Source of the DNA: Streptomyces tateyamensis
GTDB lineage: Bacteria > Actinomycetota > Actinomycetes > Streptomycetales > Streptomycetaceae
DNA length: 64,000 bases
Reading direction: 5' to 3'
Assembly: GCF_003205575.1 (NCBI RefSeq)
Contig: NZ_PYBW01000011.1
Location: forward strand, 73,012-137,011
A program made the translations under genes and the position numbers. Under the pieces are notes generated by a model, which worked only from the letters and a program-made list of their open reading frames with translations, was not told the DNA's origin and did not search any database. Below, in pieces: positions 1 to 11,845 of this stretch; within the stretch, counting starts at the first letter, position 1, and each line of letters opens with the position of its first letter.

Positions 1-39
1 GGGTGGGTATCTTCCCAGTGGTGTGTGAGGAGACCCCCT

Positions 40-3000
40 GTGCCAGATGGCTTTGTGCACCTGCACGTTCACACTGAGTTCTCGATGCTCGACGGGGCTG
101 CCAAGAACAGCAAGCTGTTCGCCGAGGTCGAGCGGCAGGGGATGCCTGCGATCGCGATGAGTGACCACGGGAACATGTTCGGTGCCTACGAGTTCTTCCA
201 GAAGTCCAAGGGGACCTCGGTCAAGCCGATCATCGGGATCGAGGCCTACCTCGCGCCCGAGTCCCGCTTCCACAAGAAGCAGGTGTTCTGGTCTCCTGGC
301 GGCAAGCGGCCGGCCAACACGGACGGTGAGGGCGGTAAGGACGTCTCCGGTGGCGGGCGTTTCACCCACATGACCATGTGGGCGGAGAACGCCTCGGGCC
401 TGCGCAACCTCTTCAAGCTCTCCTCGCTCGCGTCGATGGAGGGCTACTACACCAAGCCCAGGATGGACCGCGAGCTCCTGGCCCAGCATGCCAAGGGGAT
501 CATCGCCACCACCGGGTGCCCCTCCGGCGAGGTCCAGACCCGACTGCGACTGGGTCAGTACGAGGAGGCGATCGAGGCCGCCTCCACCTACCGCGACATC
601 TTCGGGAAGGAGAACTTCTTCCTGGAGCTGATGGACCACGGCCTGTCCATCGAGCGGGACGTTCGTGCCGATCTGCTGCGGCTCGGCAAGCAGCTCGGAC
701 TCCCGCTGCTCGCAACCAATGACTCGCACTACGTCACCGAAGACCAGGCCGATGCCCACGACAACCTTCTCTGTGTCGGCACCGGCAAAAACAAGGACGA
801 CCCGAACCGGCTCAAGTTCGGCGGCTCCGGCTACTACATCAAGACACCTGCCGAAATGCGGGAGCTCTTCAGCGAGTTGCCGGAGGCCTGCGACAACACC
901 CTGGTGATCGCCGAGCGGATCGGCGCCTACGACGAGGTGTTCGAATACGTCGACCGGATGCCGCAGTTCGACGTCCCCGAGGGCGAGACCCAGGCCTCCT
1001 ACCTGCGTAAGAAGATCGAGCTCGGCCTGCACCGCCGCTACGGCGACAACCCGAGCCAGGAGGTGCTGGACCGGGTCGAACTCGAGATGGGCGTCATCAC
1101 CCCGATGGGGTTCGACGCCTACTTCCTCGTGGTCGCCGACATCTGCGAGTACGGCCGCAACAACGGCATCCCCGTGGGCCCCGGCCGTGGCTCGGCGGCA
1201 GGCTCGATGGTCGCTTACCTCACTGGCATCACGCAGTTGGACCCGCTGGAGCACGACCTCCTCTTCGAGCGGTTCCTCAACCCCGAGCGCATCAACCCCC
1301 CCGATGTCGACATCGACTTCGACGACCGCCAGCGCGACCAGATGGTGCGTTACGTCACCGAGAAGTACGGCGAGGCGTACACCGCCCAGGTGAACACCTT
1401 CGGCACCATCAAGGCGAAGGCCGCGGTCAAGGACTCGAGCCGAATTCTCGGCTACCCCTTCGCGATGGGCGACCGGATCACCAAGGCGATGCCGCCGGAC
1501 GTGATGGGCAAGGGCGTCCCGCTCGCCGATCTCTTCAACGAGTCGCACCCGCGGTACAACGAGGGCGCCGAGATCCGGCAGATGTACGCCAACGAGCCGG
1601 ACGTCAAGAAGATCATCGACACCGGCATCGGCATCGAGGGCCTGATCCGCGGCACCGGCGTGCACGCCGCCGCGGTCATCCTCTCCTCCACGCCCCTGCT
1701 GGACCTGATCCCGCTGCACAAGCGGGACAAGGACGGCGTGATCATCACCGGATTCGACTACCCGTCGTGCGAATCCATGGGCCTGATCAAGATGGACTTC
1801 CTGGGTCTGCGCAACCTGGGCATCATCGATCACTGCCTGCAGATCATCCGGGCCAACCGGGGCGTCGAGGTCGACATCGAGAAGATCCCGCTCGACGACC
1901 CGACGACCTACCAGATGCTGGCCCGCGGCGACACGCTGGGCGTCTTCCAGCTCGACGGCGGCCCCATGCGCGCCCTGCTGCGCCTGATGAAGCCCACCGA
2001 GTTCGCCGACATCTCCGCCGTCTCGGCGCTGTACCGCCCGGGCCCGATGGGCATGAACTCGCACACGAACTACGCGCTGCGCAAGAACGGCCAGCAGGAG
2101 ATCGTGCCGATCCACCCGGAGCTGGAGGAGCCGCTCAAGGAGGTCCTCGGCCCCACCTACGGCCTGATCGTCTACCAGGAGCAGGTGCAGCGAGCCGCGC
2201 AGGTGCTGGCCGGCTACAGCCTGGGCCAGGCCGACCTGCTCCGCCGCGCGATGGGCAAGAAGAAGAAAGAGGTCCTGGAGAAGGAGTTCGTCCCGTTCCA
2301 CGCGGGCTGCAAGGAGCGCGGCTACTCGGACGAGGCGATCCAGGCGGTGTGGGACGTGCTGGTCCCGTTCGCCGGGTACGCGTTCAACAAGTCGCACTCC
2401 GCCGCTTACGGACTGGTCTCCTACCAGACCGCCTACCTCAAGGCGAACTTCCCGGCCGAGTACATGGCCGCCCTGCTCACCTCGGTGGCGGACGACAAGG
2501 ACAAGATGGCCGTCTACCTGGCCGAGTGCCGGGCGATGGGCATCAAGATCCTCTCCCCCGACGTCAACGAGTCGGTGGTCGACTTCACCGCCGTCGGCTC
2601 GGACGTGCGCTTCGGCCTCAAGGCGGTGCGCAACGTCGGCGTCCCGGTGATCGAGTCGCTGATCAGGACCCGCAAGGAGAAGGGCAAGTACACCTCCTTC
2701 GCGGACTTCCTGGACAAGGTCGAGCTGGTCGCCTGCAACAAGCGCACCATCGACTCGCTGATCAAGGCCGGCGCCTTCGACTCGCTCGGCCACACCCGCC
2801 AGTCCCTGGTCGCGGTGCACGAGAACGCGATCGACGCCGTCACCGGGGTCAAGAAGCAGCAGGCGATCGGCCAGGACGACCTGTTCGGCGCGCTGGACAC
2901 CGGCGGCGACACCCCCGCCATCGGCCTCGACTTCGAGCTCAGCGACCGCGAGTGGCCGCGCAAGCAACTGCTCGGCCTGGAGCGCGAGATGCTCGGCCTG

Positions 3001-3588
3001 TACGTCTCCAGCCACCCGCTGGACGGCGCCGAGCACATCCTGGCCCGCAACCGCGACGTCTCGATCGCCGAGCTGATGGGCTCGGGCCGCACCGAGGGCG
3101 AGGTGCGGCTGTCCGGCCTGATCACCAACGTGGACCGGCGGATCAACAAGGCGGGCAACGCCTGGGCGATCATCACCCTGGCCGACCGCGACGGCTCGGT
3201 CGAGGTGCTCTTCTTCCCGGCCACCTACAACCTGATGGCCGATCAGATGGTCGAGGACAACGTGGTCTCGGCCCGCGGCCGGCTCAACGAGCGCGACGGC
3301 GCGCTGAGCATCTTCGGCCAGGAGCTGACCACCCTGGACATCTCCTCGGCCGAGCACGGCGGCAAGCCCCCGGTGCAGATCACGGTGCCCTACCCGAAGA
3401 TCAACGCGCACGTGGTCCGCGAGCTCAAGGCCACCCTGCAGGCGCACCCGGGCGACGTGCCGGTCCGGCTGCTGACCACCAGTCGGCAGCGGGACGTGCT
3501 CTACGAGCTGGGCTTCCTGGTGAACCCCGACACCGCCTTCGCCAGCGAGGTGAAGACGCTGCTCGGGCCCTCGGCCTGGAGCGCGTAA
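40..3588 (+). CDS. dnaE: DNA polymerase III alpha subunit
   Basis: This is the replicative polymerase catalytic subunit, 1182 aa, close to the family's usual length. The N-terminal PHP domain begins HLHVHTEFSMLDG and continues SDHGN. The palm carries the catalytic acidic motif PDVDIDFDDRQRD near residues 420-435. The fingers and helix-hairpin-helix region includes YRPGPMGMNSH and GYAFNKSHSAAYG. A C-terminal OB-fold (about residues 1020-1100) precedes a tail ending LLGPSAWSA. I chose GTG at 40 because GAGGAGA at 27-33 is a Shine-Dalgarno sequence 6 nt upstream; GTG at 25 would lie inside that site. A TATCTT box at 9-14 could be its -10. By position it matches the essential DnaE1 (SCO2064) of S. 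coelicolor. Confidence 0.97.
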   Translation: MPDGFVHLHVHTEFSMLDGAAKNSKLFAEVERQGMPAIAMSDHGNMFGAYEFFQKSKGTSVKPIIGIEAYLAPESRFHKKQVFWSPGGKRPANTDGEGGKDVSGGGRFTHMTMWAENASGLRNLFKLSSLASMEGYYTKPRMDRELLAQHAKGIIATTGCPSGEVQTRLRLGQYEEAIEAASTYRDIFGKENFFLELMDHGLSIERDVRADLLRLGKQLGLPLLATNDSHYVTEDQADAHDNLLCVGTGKNKDDPNRLKFGGSGYYIKTPAEMRELFSELPEACDNTLVIAERIGAYDEVFEYVDRMPQFDVPEGETQASYLRKKIELGLHRRYGDNPSQEVLDRVELEMGVITPMGFDAYFLVVADICEYGRNNGIPVGPGRGSAAGSMVAYLTGITQLDPLEHDLLFERFLNPERINPPDVDIDFDDRQRDQMVRYVTEKYGEAYTAQVNTFGTIKAKAAVKDSSRILGYPFAMGDRITKAMPPDVMGKGVPLADLFNESHPRYNEGAEIRQMYANEPDVKKIIDTGIGIEGLIRGTGVHAAAVILSSTPLLDLIPLHKRDKDGVIITGFDYPSCESMGLIKMDFLGLRNLGIIDHCLQIIRANRGVEVDIEKIPLDDPTTYQMLARGDTLGVFQLDGGPMRALLRLMKPTEFADISAVSALYRPGPMGMNSHTNYALRKNGQQEIVPIHPELEEPLKEVLGPTYGLIVYQEQVQRAAQVLAGYSLGQADLLRRAMGKKKKEVLEKEFVPFHAGCKERGYSDEAIQAVWDVLVPFAGYAFNKSHSAAYGLVSYQTAYLKANFPAEYMAALLTSVADDKDKMAVYLAECRAMGIKILSPDVNESVVDFTAVGSDVRFGLKAVRNVGVPVIESLIRTRKEKGKYTSFADFLDKVELVACNKRTIDSLIKAGAFDSLGHTRQSLVAVHENAIDAVTGVKKQQAIGQDDLFGALDTGGDTPAIGLDFELSDREWPRKQLLGLEREMLGLYVSSHPLDGAEHILARNRDVSIAELMGSGRTEGEVRLSGLITNVDRRINKAGNAWAIITLADRDGSVEVLFFPATYNLMADQMVEDNVVSARGRLNERDGALSIFGQELTTLDISSAEHGGKPPVQITVPYPKINAHVVRELKATLQAHPGDVPVRLLTTSRQRDVLYELGFLVNPDTAFASEVKTLLGPSAWSA

Positions 3589-3603
3589 CGAGCAGGTAGC
3601 AGA

Positions 3604-3636
3604 GCGCGGGGCGGCCCTGCCGGGGCCGCCCCGCGC
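3604..3636 (+). terminator. Terminator after dnaE
   Basis: A perfect 14-bp GC stem (GCGCGGGGCGGCCC and its complement) encloses a 5-nt loop, starting 15 nt after the dnaE stop. There is no T tract, as is usual in streptomycetes. Confidence 0.75.
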
Positions 3637-3703
3637 GCGCTAGTCTCTCGGGTTGCGAGGAGTGGTGGATCGACCGCCGACCGCGCGTCCTGAGGGGGAG
3701 TCG

Positions 3704-4420
3704 ATGAGTTACAGCCCGCCGGTCCAGCCGTTCGCCCCGGCGCCGTTCTCGCCACCGCGCCCGAGGGGCGGGGCGCTGCCGGGGCTGGCGGCGATCCTGG
3801 TCCTGGAGCTGCTGCTGCAGCTCGGGATCCTGGCCTTCGACCTGAACCGGGCGGGCGCCGGCTACCTGAAGTTCGCGCTCTGGGGCGACTACCACGGCGC
3901 CGTCGCCGACATCCCGGTCTTCTTCAGCCCCTGGGACACCGCCACCGCGGTGGCCCTGATCGTGATGATCGTCGCGGCCTTCAGCGGGCGCAGCTGGATC
4001 CGGGCGGGCGGCACCGTGCTGCTGCTGGCCGGCGGGTACGCGCTGGCGGTCAACGAGCTCAACCTGCTGACCTCGGGATCCGAGGGCCGGAACTCGTTCG
4101 GCTCGCCCCTGGTGCCGAACCTGCTGCTCAACCTGGACCTGGTGGCTCAGGTGCTGCTCGGCCTGGTGTTCGCCGTGGTGGTGCTCGCCACCCGGAGCGG
4201 CGCCACCGCCCCGCTCGCCCCGCTGCCCGGGCAGATGGGGCCGCCCCAGTTCGGCCGGCCCCCGTTCGGCCAGCCCTCCTTCGGCGCACCCCAGCCGCAG
4301 CCCCAGCCCCAGCCCCAGCCCCAGCCGCCCGCCGACCGCCCCGGCTTCGGCGGGCCCGTCCCGCCGCCGCCGGCGCAGCCGCCGGGCCAGCCGCCCTACG
4401 GCTACCCGCCGCGCGACTGA
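3704..4420 (+). CDS. Hypothetical membrane protein with Pro/Gln-rich tail
   Basis: The product is 238 aa. It has about four hydrophobic segments: AILVLELLLQLGILAF near residue 28, a second near 85 (TAVALIVMIVAAF), a third near 105 (AGGTVLLLAGGYALAV) and a fourth near 150 (AQVLLGLVFAVVVLA). A cytoplasmic-type tail follows, rich in Pro, Gln, Gly and Phe. The tail contains a CAGCCC hexanucleotide run that encodes PQPQPQPQ (about 4291-4330). ATG at 3704 is preceded by GAGGGGGAG. A TAGTCT box at 3641-3646 is a likely -10, giving a leader of about 50 nt. I recognise no enzymatic domain and assign no function. Confidence 0.8.
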   Translation: MSYSPPVQPFAPAPFSPPRPRGGALPGLAAILVLELLLQLGILAFDLNRAGAGYLKFALWGDYHGAVADIPVFFSPWDTATAVALIVMIVAAFSGRSWIRAGGTVLLLAGGYALAVNELNLLTSGSEGRNSFGSPLVPNLLLNLDLVAQVLLGLVFAVVVLATRSGATAPLAPLPGQMGPPQFGRPPFGQPSFGAPQPQPQPQPQPQPPADRPGFGGPVPPPPAQPPGQPPYGYPPRD

Positions 4421-4427
4421 CGGTCCG

Positions 4428-5015
4428 TCAGTCCTCCTGCGCCACCTCGTCGAGGAAGTCGAGCGCGACCGCCCAGGTCCGCTCGGCCGCCTCGGCGTCG
4501 TAGTCGGGCAGCTCGGGGTCGGTGTACAGGTGGCCGGCCCCGCGGTAGCGGTGCACCTCCACCTCGGCACCGGCCTTGCGCATGCCCAGGTACCAGGCGT
4601 TCTGCCAGTCCTCGGACTCGAACTGGTCCGGGTCGGCCAGGTGCAGCTGCACCTGGACTTCGGTCTGCGCACCCTCGCGGATGTCGGAGGTGCCGTGCAG
4701 CAGAAGCAGCGCGAGCGCCCGCTCGTCGGCCAGCGCGAGGTTCTGGGCCAGCGAGGCGCCCAGCGAGAAGCCCGCGTAGACCAGCCGGCCGCCGTCGGCG
4801 AGCAGCGGCGCGGCCGCGGCGACCGCCCGGCGCAGCAGTTCCTCGGAGCCGAGCTCCTCCTTGTACGCCATGCCCTCCTCGACGTCCTCGAAGGTCCGCC
4901 CGTCGTACAGGTCGGGCACGGTCACCTGGTGCCCGGCCGCCCGCAACCGGTCGGCGGCCTGGTGCACGGCGGGGCGCAGGCCGTACGCGGAGTGGAGCAG
5001 GAGGATCTGGGCCAC
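4428..5015 (-). CDS. Dienelactone hydrolase family protein
   Basis: This is a 195-aa cytoplasmic alpha/beta hydrolase of the DLH type. The nucleophile elbow is AGFSLGAS, with Ser where classical dienelactone hydrolases have Cys. The catalytic His lies in GAGHLYTDP, and acidic candidates lie in HLADPDQFES. The N-terminus ILLLHSAYGLRP is the usual first strand and oxyanion loop. GTG at 5015 has GGAG about 8 nt upstream. The gene converges on the membrane protein at 3704-4420, with only 7 bp between the stop codons. The substrate is unknown. Confidence 0.85.
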   Translation of the reverse strand: MAQILLLHSAYGLRPAVHQAADRLRAAGHQVTVPDLYDGRTFEDVEEGMAYKEELGSEELLRRAVAAAAPLLADGGRLVYAGFSLGASLAQNLALADERALALLLLHGTSDIREGAQTEVQVQLHLADPDQFESEDWQNAWYLGMRKAGAEVEVHRYRGAGHLYTDPELPDYDAEAAERTWAVALDFLDEVAQED

Positions 5016-5088
5016 GGGTTGGTTCTCCGAGACGTCGTTCGAGGACAGGTACGCGGTCCATCCTCCCCCACCGCGCGATCCCGCCCCG

Positions 5089-5140
5089 CGATCAGGACGC
5101 GCCACCAGGACATCCGGTCAGGACACGCGGTCAGGACACG
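5089..5140 (-). repeat. 13-bp tandem repeat, four copies
   Basis: Read on the minus strand, the units are CGTGTCCTGACCG twice exactly, then GATGTCCTGGTGG and CGCGTCCTGATCG. The first unit includes the stop codon of the ABC permease; the rest form its 3' untranslated region. Confidence 0.7.
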
Positions 5141-5981
5141 ATGTCCTTCACCCCGAACCGCCGGAAGGCCAGCGCCAGCAGCACCACCGCGTACGACAGC
5201 GACAGGGTGACCCCCTGGATCATCCCGCCCCACTCCAGCTGCGGCTGCAGGGCGTCCGCCCAGGAGTACTGCCAGTGGGCCGGCAGCCACTCGCGCAGAC
5301 CGCCCAGCGCGGTGATCGCGTCCAGCACGCCGGTGATGATGGAGAGGAAGACCGCGCCGCCCACCGCGCCCAGCGGCGCGTCGGTGGCCGTGGACAGGAA
5401 GAAGGCCAGCGCCCCCACCACCACCTCGCTGAGGATCACGAAGGCCACCGCGATCGCCAGCCGTGGCAGCGCCTCCACCGCCGAGAGCGAGCCGCCGGTG
5501 GGCAGCTTCAGGTCGCCCCAGCCGTACGCGGCCGTGCCCACCGCCAGCCCGACCAGCGGCAGCAGCAGGATCGCCACCGCCGAGAAGGCCAGCCCGACCA
5601 CCAGCTTGTTCACCAGCAGCCGGGCCCGCGGCACCGGCGCGGCCAGCAGGTAGCGCAGCGAGGACCAGCCCGCCTCGGCCGCCACCGTGTCCCCGCAGAA
5701 CAGCGCGACCGGGATCACCAGCAGGAAGCCGGTGCCCATGAAGAGCAGCGTGGCGGCGAAATTGGGCCCGGAGGCGGTGGCCAGCTCGATGAAGGTGGTC
5801 CGGTCGGCCCGGGTCGGCGTGCCGCCGATCTGGAACGCGGCCAGCACGATCACCGGCAGCGCCACCAGCACCGCGAAGATCACCAGGGTGCGCCGGCGGC
5901 GCAGCTGGCGCAGCGCCTCCACCCGCAGCGGCAGGGTGTGCTGCGGGCGGTAGCCCGCCGCCCGGTCGTCCAGTACCGCGG

Positions 5982-5985
<4 letters not shown>
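5131..5985 (-). CDS. ABC-2 type transporter permease
   Basis: This is a 284-aa integral membrane permease with about six hydrophobic helices. The first is TLVIFAVLVALPVIVLAAF near residue 32 and the last is VTLSLSYAVVLLALAF. A large loop before helix 2 carries IGGTPTRADRTTFIELATASG. The GTG start at 5985 overlaps the TGA of the upstream ATPase fusion (GTGA), so the two are co-translated partners of one exporter. The pattern fits the ABC2_membrane family (NatB/YhaP-like drug or lipid efflux). The substrate cannot be read from sequence. Confidence 0.88.
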
Positions 5986-8708
<2,723 letters not shown>

Positions 8709-8780
8709 GGAAAACGATCCTAGGCCCTGTATGACAATTCCCGCCGAGCCGCCCCCTCGGCCGGATCGGCCGGGCCGGCT

Positions 8781-10151
8781 TCAGGCGCCGGGCTCCAGGG
8801 GCGGCGGGCCCAGAGTGGTGGTGCCCCGGGCGGTCAGCCGGGTCAGGCCCAGGCGGTAGGTGTCCAGCGCCTGCTCCGCCCGGCCGGTGCGCCGCAGCAG
8901 GTCGCCGAGCAGCCGGCACAGGTCGGCCAGGTCGCCGGTGGCCCCGGTGGGCCGCAGCAGGGCCAGCGCGGCCCGGTACTCGGCCTCGGCCGCCTCCTGC
9001 TCCCCCGCGTCCTCGGCGATCAGGGCGCGCAGCCGGTGCGCCGCGGCCCGGTGCACCGGGCCGACGGTGTCCGGCAGTCGGCCCAGCAGCCGGGCCGCCT
9101 CGGCGTGGTGCCCGCGCCGGCGCAGGACGTCGGCCAGTTCGACGTCCAGCTGTGCGGTGTAGAGCGAGCCGCGCGGACGGGCCAGCAGGGTGCGGGCGGT
9201 GCGCAGCTCCAGTTCGGCCTGGGCCGGGTCCCCGTCCTGGGCGTTCAGGTAGCCGCGCATCCAGTGGCAGTGGGCGAGCTCGGTGCGCAGGCCGAGCTGC
9301 TGGTACAGCTCCTGGGCCCGGGTCAGCGCGGCGTCCGCCTCCGCCGTGCGGCCCTCGGCCAGCAGGGTGCGGGCCACCCCGCGGTGCAGCCGGGCCAGCA
9401 GCGCCGGGTCGTCCACCTGCGGGGCCAGCGCCAGGGCCAGCTCGGCGGCCCGCGCCGCCCGGGTCGGCGCGCCGAGGTCCAGGTACGGGGTGATCACCGT
9501 GGCGTAGAGCAGCAGCAGCGCCGCCGGGTCCGGCAGCCCCGCCGCGGTCAGCTGCTCGATCGCGTTCTCCAACAGGTAGCAGGAGTAGCGCAGGTCGCCG
9601 GCCAGCAGGTGGGCCACCGCCCGGCCGCGGACGGCCGGCACCCGCTGCGGCAGCGGCGCGTCCACCAGCAGCAGCTCGGCCTGCTGGAACAGCTCGATCG
9701 CCCGTTGCAGTTCCCCGGTCTCCACCGCGCACTCGCCGAGCCCGGTCAGCGCCGCGGCCTGCTCGGCGGGCAGGTCGGCCGCCCGGGCCTGCGCCGCCAG
9801 CTCGGCGTACTCGTCGGCGGCCTGCTCCGGCTCGCCGTCGCTGAGCCGGCGGCGGATGTCGGCCAGCCGCAGCCGCAGCTCGGCGCCCAGCCGCTCGGAC
9901 TGCCCGGTGGCCAGCTCCCGGGCGCTCACCCCGAGCCGCTCGGCGAAGTGCCGCAGCGCCGCCTCCGACGGGCGGGCCCGGCCCGCCTCGACGGTGGAGA
10001 CGTAGGCGGCGGTGTAGGCGGGCTCGGCCACCGAACGCTGGGTCAGCCCGCGCTCGGTCCGCAGCCGCAGCAGCCGGCGGCCCACCGCCTCCTCGGCCGC
10101 GGCCGGATCGGCCCCGGATCTGCCGGCGGGGTCGGTGCTCTCGGTCGCCAT
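8781..10151 (-). CDS. XRE-family transcriptional regulator with TPR domain
   Basis: The protein is 456 aa. A Cro/C1-type helix-turn-helix lies at about residues 20-80 (RLLRLRTERGLTQRSVAE, then YVSTVEAGRARPSEAALRHFAERLG). It is followed by about 330 residues of tetratricopeptide-like helical repeats rich in Ala and Leu (for example ALTGLGECAVETGELQRAIELF and AQAELELRTARTLLARP). This layout is common in streptomycete regulators that sense peptides or partner proteins. ATG at 10151 has a perfect AGGAGG 6 nt upstream. It is divergent from mscS. The target genes are unknown. Confidence 0.88.
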   Translation of the reverse strand: MATESTDPAGRSGADPAAAEEAVGRRLLRLRTERGLTQRSVAEPAYTAAYVSTVEAGRARPSEAALRHFAERLGVSARELATGQSERLGAELRLRLADIRRRLSDGEPEQAADEYAELAAQARAADLPAEQAAALTGLGECAVETGELQRAIELFQQAELLLVDAPLPQRVPAVRGRAVAHLLAGDLRYSCYLLENAIEQLTAAGLPDPAALLLLYATVITPYLDLGAPTRAARAAELALALAPQVDDPALLARLHRGVARTLLAEGRTAEADAALTRAQELYQQLGLRTELAHCHWMRGYLNAQDGDPAQAELELRTARTLLARPRGSLYTAQLDVELADVLRRRGHHAEAARLLGRLPDTVGPVHRAAAHRLRALIAEDAGEQEAAEAEYRAALALLRPTGATGDLADLCRLLGDLLRRTGRAEQALDTYRLGLTRLTARGTTTLGPPPLEPGA

Positions 10152-10272
10152 CTGGGCCTCCTGGGACGGGCGGTTCCGGGCAACCGTAGCGCCCGGGGCC
10201 GTCCGGTGACCCCGGCCTGACACCAGGTCAGCAATGGGATGGTTTGTCAGCTTTCACGGCTATCGTGACCCT

Positions 10273-11280
10273 GTGCTCCGGCTCCTGCTGACCCTGCTCG
10301 CGGTCACCGCGGTCACCCTCGCCACCGGCTGGCTGGTGGACCGGTCGCTGCAGCGGGCCGCCGCCCGGCACCCCGAATCGCCGCTCTGGGCCCCGCTGCG
10401 CCGTTGCCGGGTCCCGCTCCAGTTCGTGGTGGCCACCGGCCTGCTGCTCGCCGCCCCGCACCTGGTGGACGACCCCGACCTGCGGCACGCCCTGGTGCTG
10501 GTGGCCCTCGCCGCCACCGGCTGGCTGGTCGTGCGGGTCAGCGCGGCCGTGCTGGACGGGGTGCTGCTGCGCTACGAGACGAGCGCCGGGGACCCGGCCC
10601 GGCTGCAGCGGGTCCGCACCCAGCTGGGCATGCTGCGCCGGGTGGTGAGCGCGCTGATCGCGGTGGTCACCATGGCCGTGATGCTGCTGACCTTCACCGC
10701 CGCCCGCACCCTGGGCGCCAGCCTGCTGGCCTCGGCCGGGATCCTGGGCATCGTGGCCGGCGTCGCCGCCCAGGGGACCCTGGGCAACTTCTTCGCCGGC
10801 CTGCAGATCGCCTTCAGCGACACGGTGCGGATCGGCGACACCGTGGTGGTGGAGGGCCAGCAGGGCACGGTGGAGGAGATCACCCTCTCCTACCTGGTGG
10901 TGCGGCTGTGGGACTACCGCCGGCTGGTGGTGCCGGTCTCCTACTTCGTCAGCAAGCCGTTCGAGAACTGGACCCGCCGGGACCCGGGGCTGCTCGCCTC
11001 GGTGCTGCTCCACCTGGACCACGCCACCCCGGTGCCGGCGCTGCGCGAGCGGCTGCGCGAGACGCTGGCCGCCAGCAGCCACTGGGACGGCCAGGAGTGG
11101 GCGCTGCGAGTGGTCGACGCCACCCCGAGCACCATCGTGGTGCGGGCCACCATGACGGCCCGCAGCCCGGACGAGACCTTCGAGCTGCGCGCCGCGGTGC
11201 GCGAGGACCTGATCGCCTACCTGCGCACCGAGCACCCCGAGGCACTGCCCCGGCTGCGCACCACCGCCGAGGAGGGCTAA
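10273..11280 (+). CDS. MscS-family mechanosensitive ion channel
   Basis: This is a 335-aa membrane protein. It has about four N-terminal helices, then the pore helix ASLLASAGILGIVAGVAAQGTLGNFFAGLQIAFSD, diagnostic of MscS (Gly/Ala-rich TM3), and the beta domain (VRIGDTVVVEGQQGTVEEITLSYLVVRLWDYRRLVVP). The cytoplasmic cage follows. It probably releases osmolytes on hypo-osmotic shock. I prefer GTG at 10273: a TATCGT box lies at 10261-10266, and the 13 codons between ATG 10234 and 10273 have few G/C third positions, unlike the rest of the gene. The 3' end overlaps the converging LURP-like gene by 4 bp. Confidence 0.9.
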   Translation: MLRLLLTLLAVTAVTLATGWLVDRSLQRAAARHPESPLWAPLRRCRVPLQFVVATGLLLAAPHLVDDPDLRHALVLVALAATGWLVVRVSAAVLDGVLLRYETSAGDPARLQRVRTQLGMLRRVVSALIAVVTMAVMLLTFTAARTLGASLLASAGILGIVAGVAAQGTLGNFFAGLQIAFSDTVRIGDTVVVEGQQGTVEEITLSYLVVRLWDYRRLVVPVSYFVSKPFENWTRRDPGLLASVLLHLDHATPVPALRERLRETLAASSHWDGQEWALRVVDATPSTIVVRATMTARSPDETFELRAAVREDLIAYLRTEHPEALPRLRTTAEEG

Positions 11281-11765
11281 CGCTCCCTCAGGTCCTCCAG
11301 GGTGTGGTCCACGCAGACCGCCAGCACCAGGAGCAGGGTCGCCTCCTGCTGGCTCAGCACGTCCACCGCCCAGGTGTCGCGCAGGCTGAACCAGCGCCGG
11401 GAGATGTGCGCCAGCGTGGTCCCGTCGTGCTGGATGTCGAACTCGCGGTCCCAGTAGTTGCCGACGATCCTCAGCCGCCGGCCGTCCGCCAGCTTGACCT
11501 TGAACCGGTCGCCGAAGAACGAGAACATCCGCTTGCTGATCTTGGCGATGTGCTCGCCCTGATGGCTGATCAGGATCGTGTGGTGGATCGTCAGCGCCTT
11601 GCGCACGAGCGAGGCGACCACGGTGCCCTCGGTGTCCACCAGGTGGAAGGTGCTGCGCAGCCGCAGCAGCTTCTTGTTGACCCGGTAGACCTTCTCGCGG
11701 TGCTCGGTCTCGATCCAGGCCTCTTCGTGGAAGGCGAATATCCGGTCGCGCACCAGGTAACGCAT
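11277..11765 (-). CDS. LURP-one-related/scramblase-like protein
   Basis: The 162-aa product begins MRYLVRDRIFAFHEEAWIE and alternates short beta-strands with basic turns (KLLRLRSTFHLVDTEG, HIAKISKRMFSFFGDRFKV, DREFDIQHDGTTLAHISRRWFSLRDTWAVDV). This is the pattern of the LURP-one/tubby-like family (YxjI in Bacillus), a 12-stranded beta barrel around a hydrophobic helix. The C-terminal helix ATLLLVLAVCVDHTLEDL fits the buried helix. Its role is unknown; phospholipid binding is inferred only from family membership. Its TAG and the TAA of mscS share the bases CTAA. Confidence 0.8.
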   Translation of the reverse strand: MRYLVRDRIFAFHEEAWIETEHREKVYRVNKKLLRLRSTFHLVDTEGTVVASLVRKALTIHHTILISHQGEHIAKISKRMFSFFGDRFKVKLADGRRLRIVGNYWDREFDIQHDGTTLAHISRRWFSLRDTWAVDVLSQQEATLLLVLAVCVDHTLEDLRER

Positions 11766-11845
11766 GGGTCCCCCGTCCGGGTCGGTGGCTCGTTGCCGCC
11801 CCAGAGCGTAGTGGCAACGGGCGCGAGCCCCAACGGGGGTACGGG

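Noticed and set aside
1767..3599. 610-codon open frame in another frame of dnaE
   Set aside because: Low-complexity Pro/Arg/Gly product wholly inside dnaE; no motif.
4291..4330. CAGCCC hexanucleotide run as a CRISPR-like or regulatory repeat
   Set aside because: It is in frame within the membrane protein gene and simply encodes a Pro-Gln tract; no spacers.
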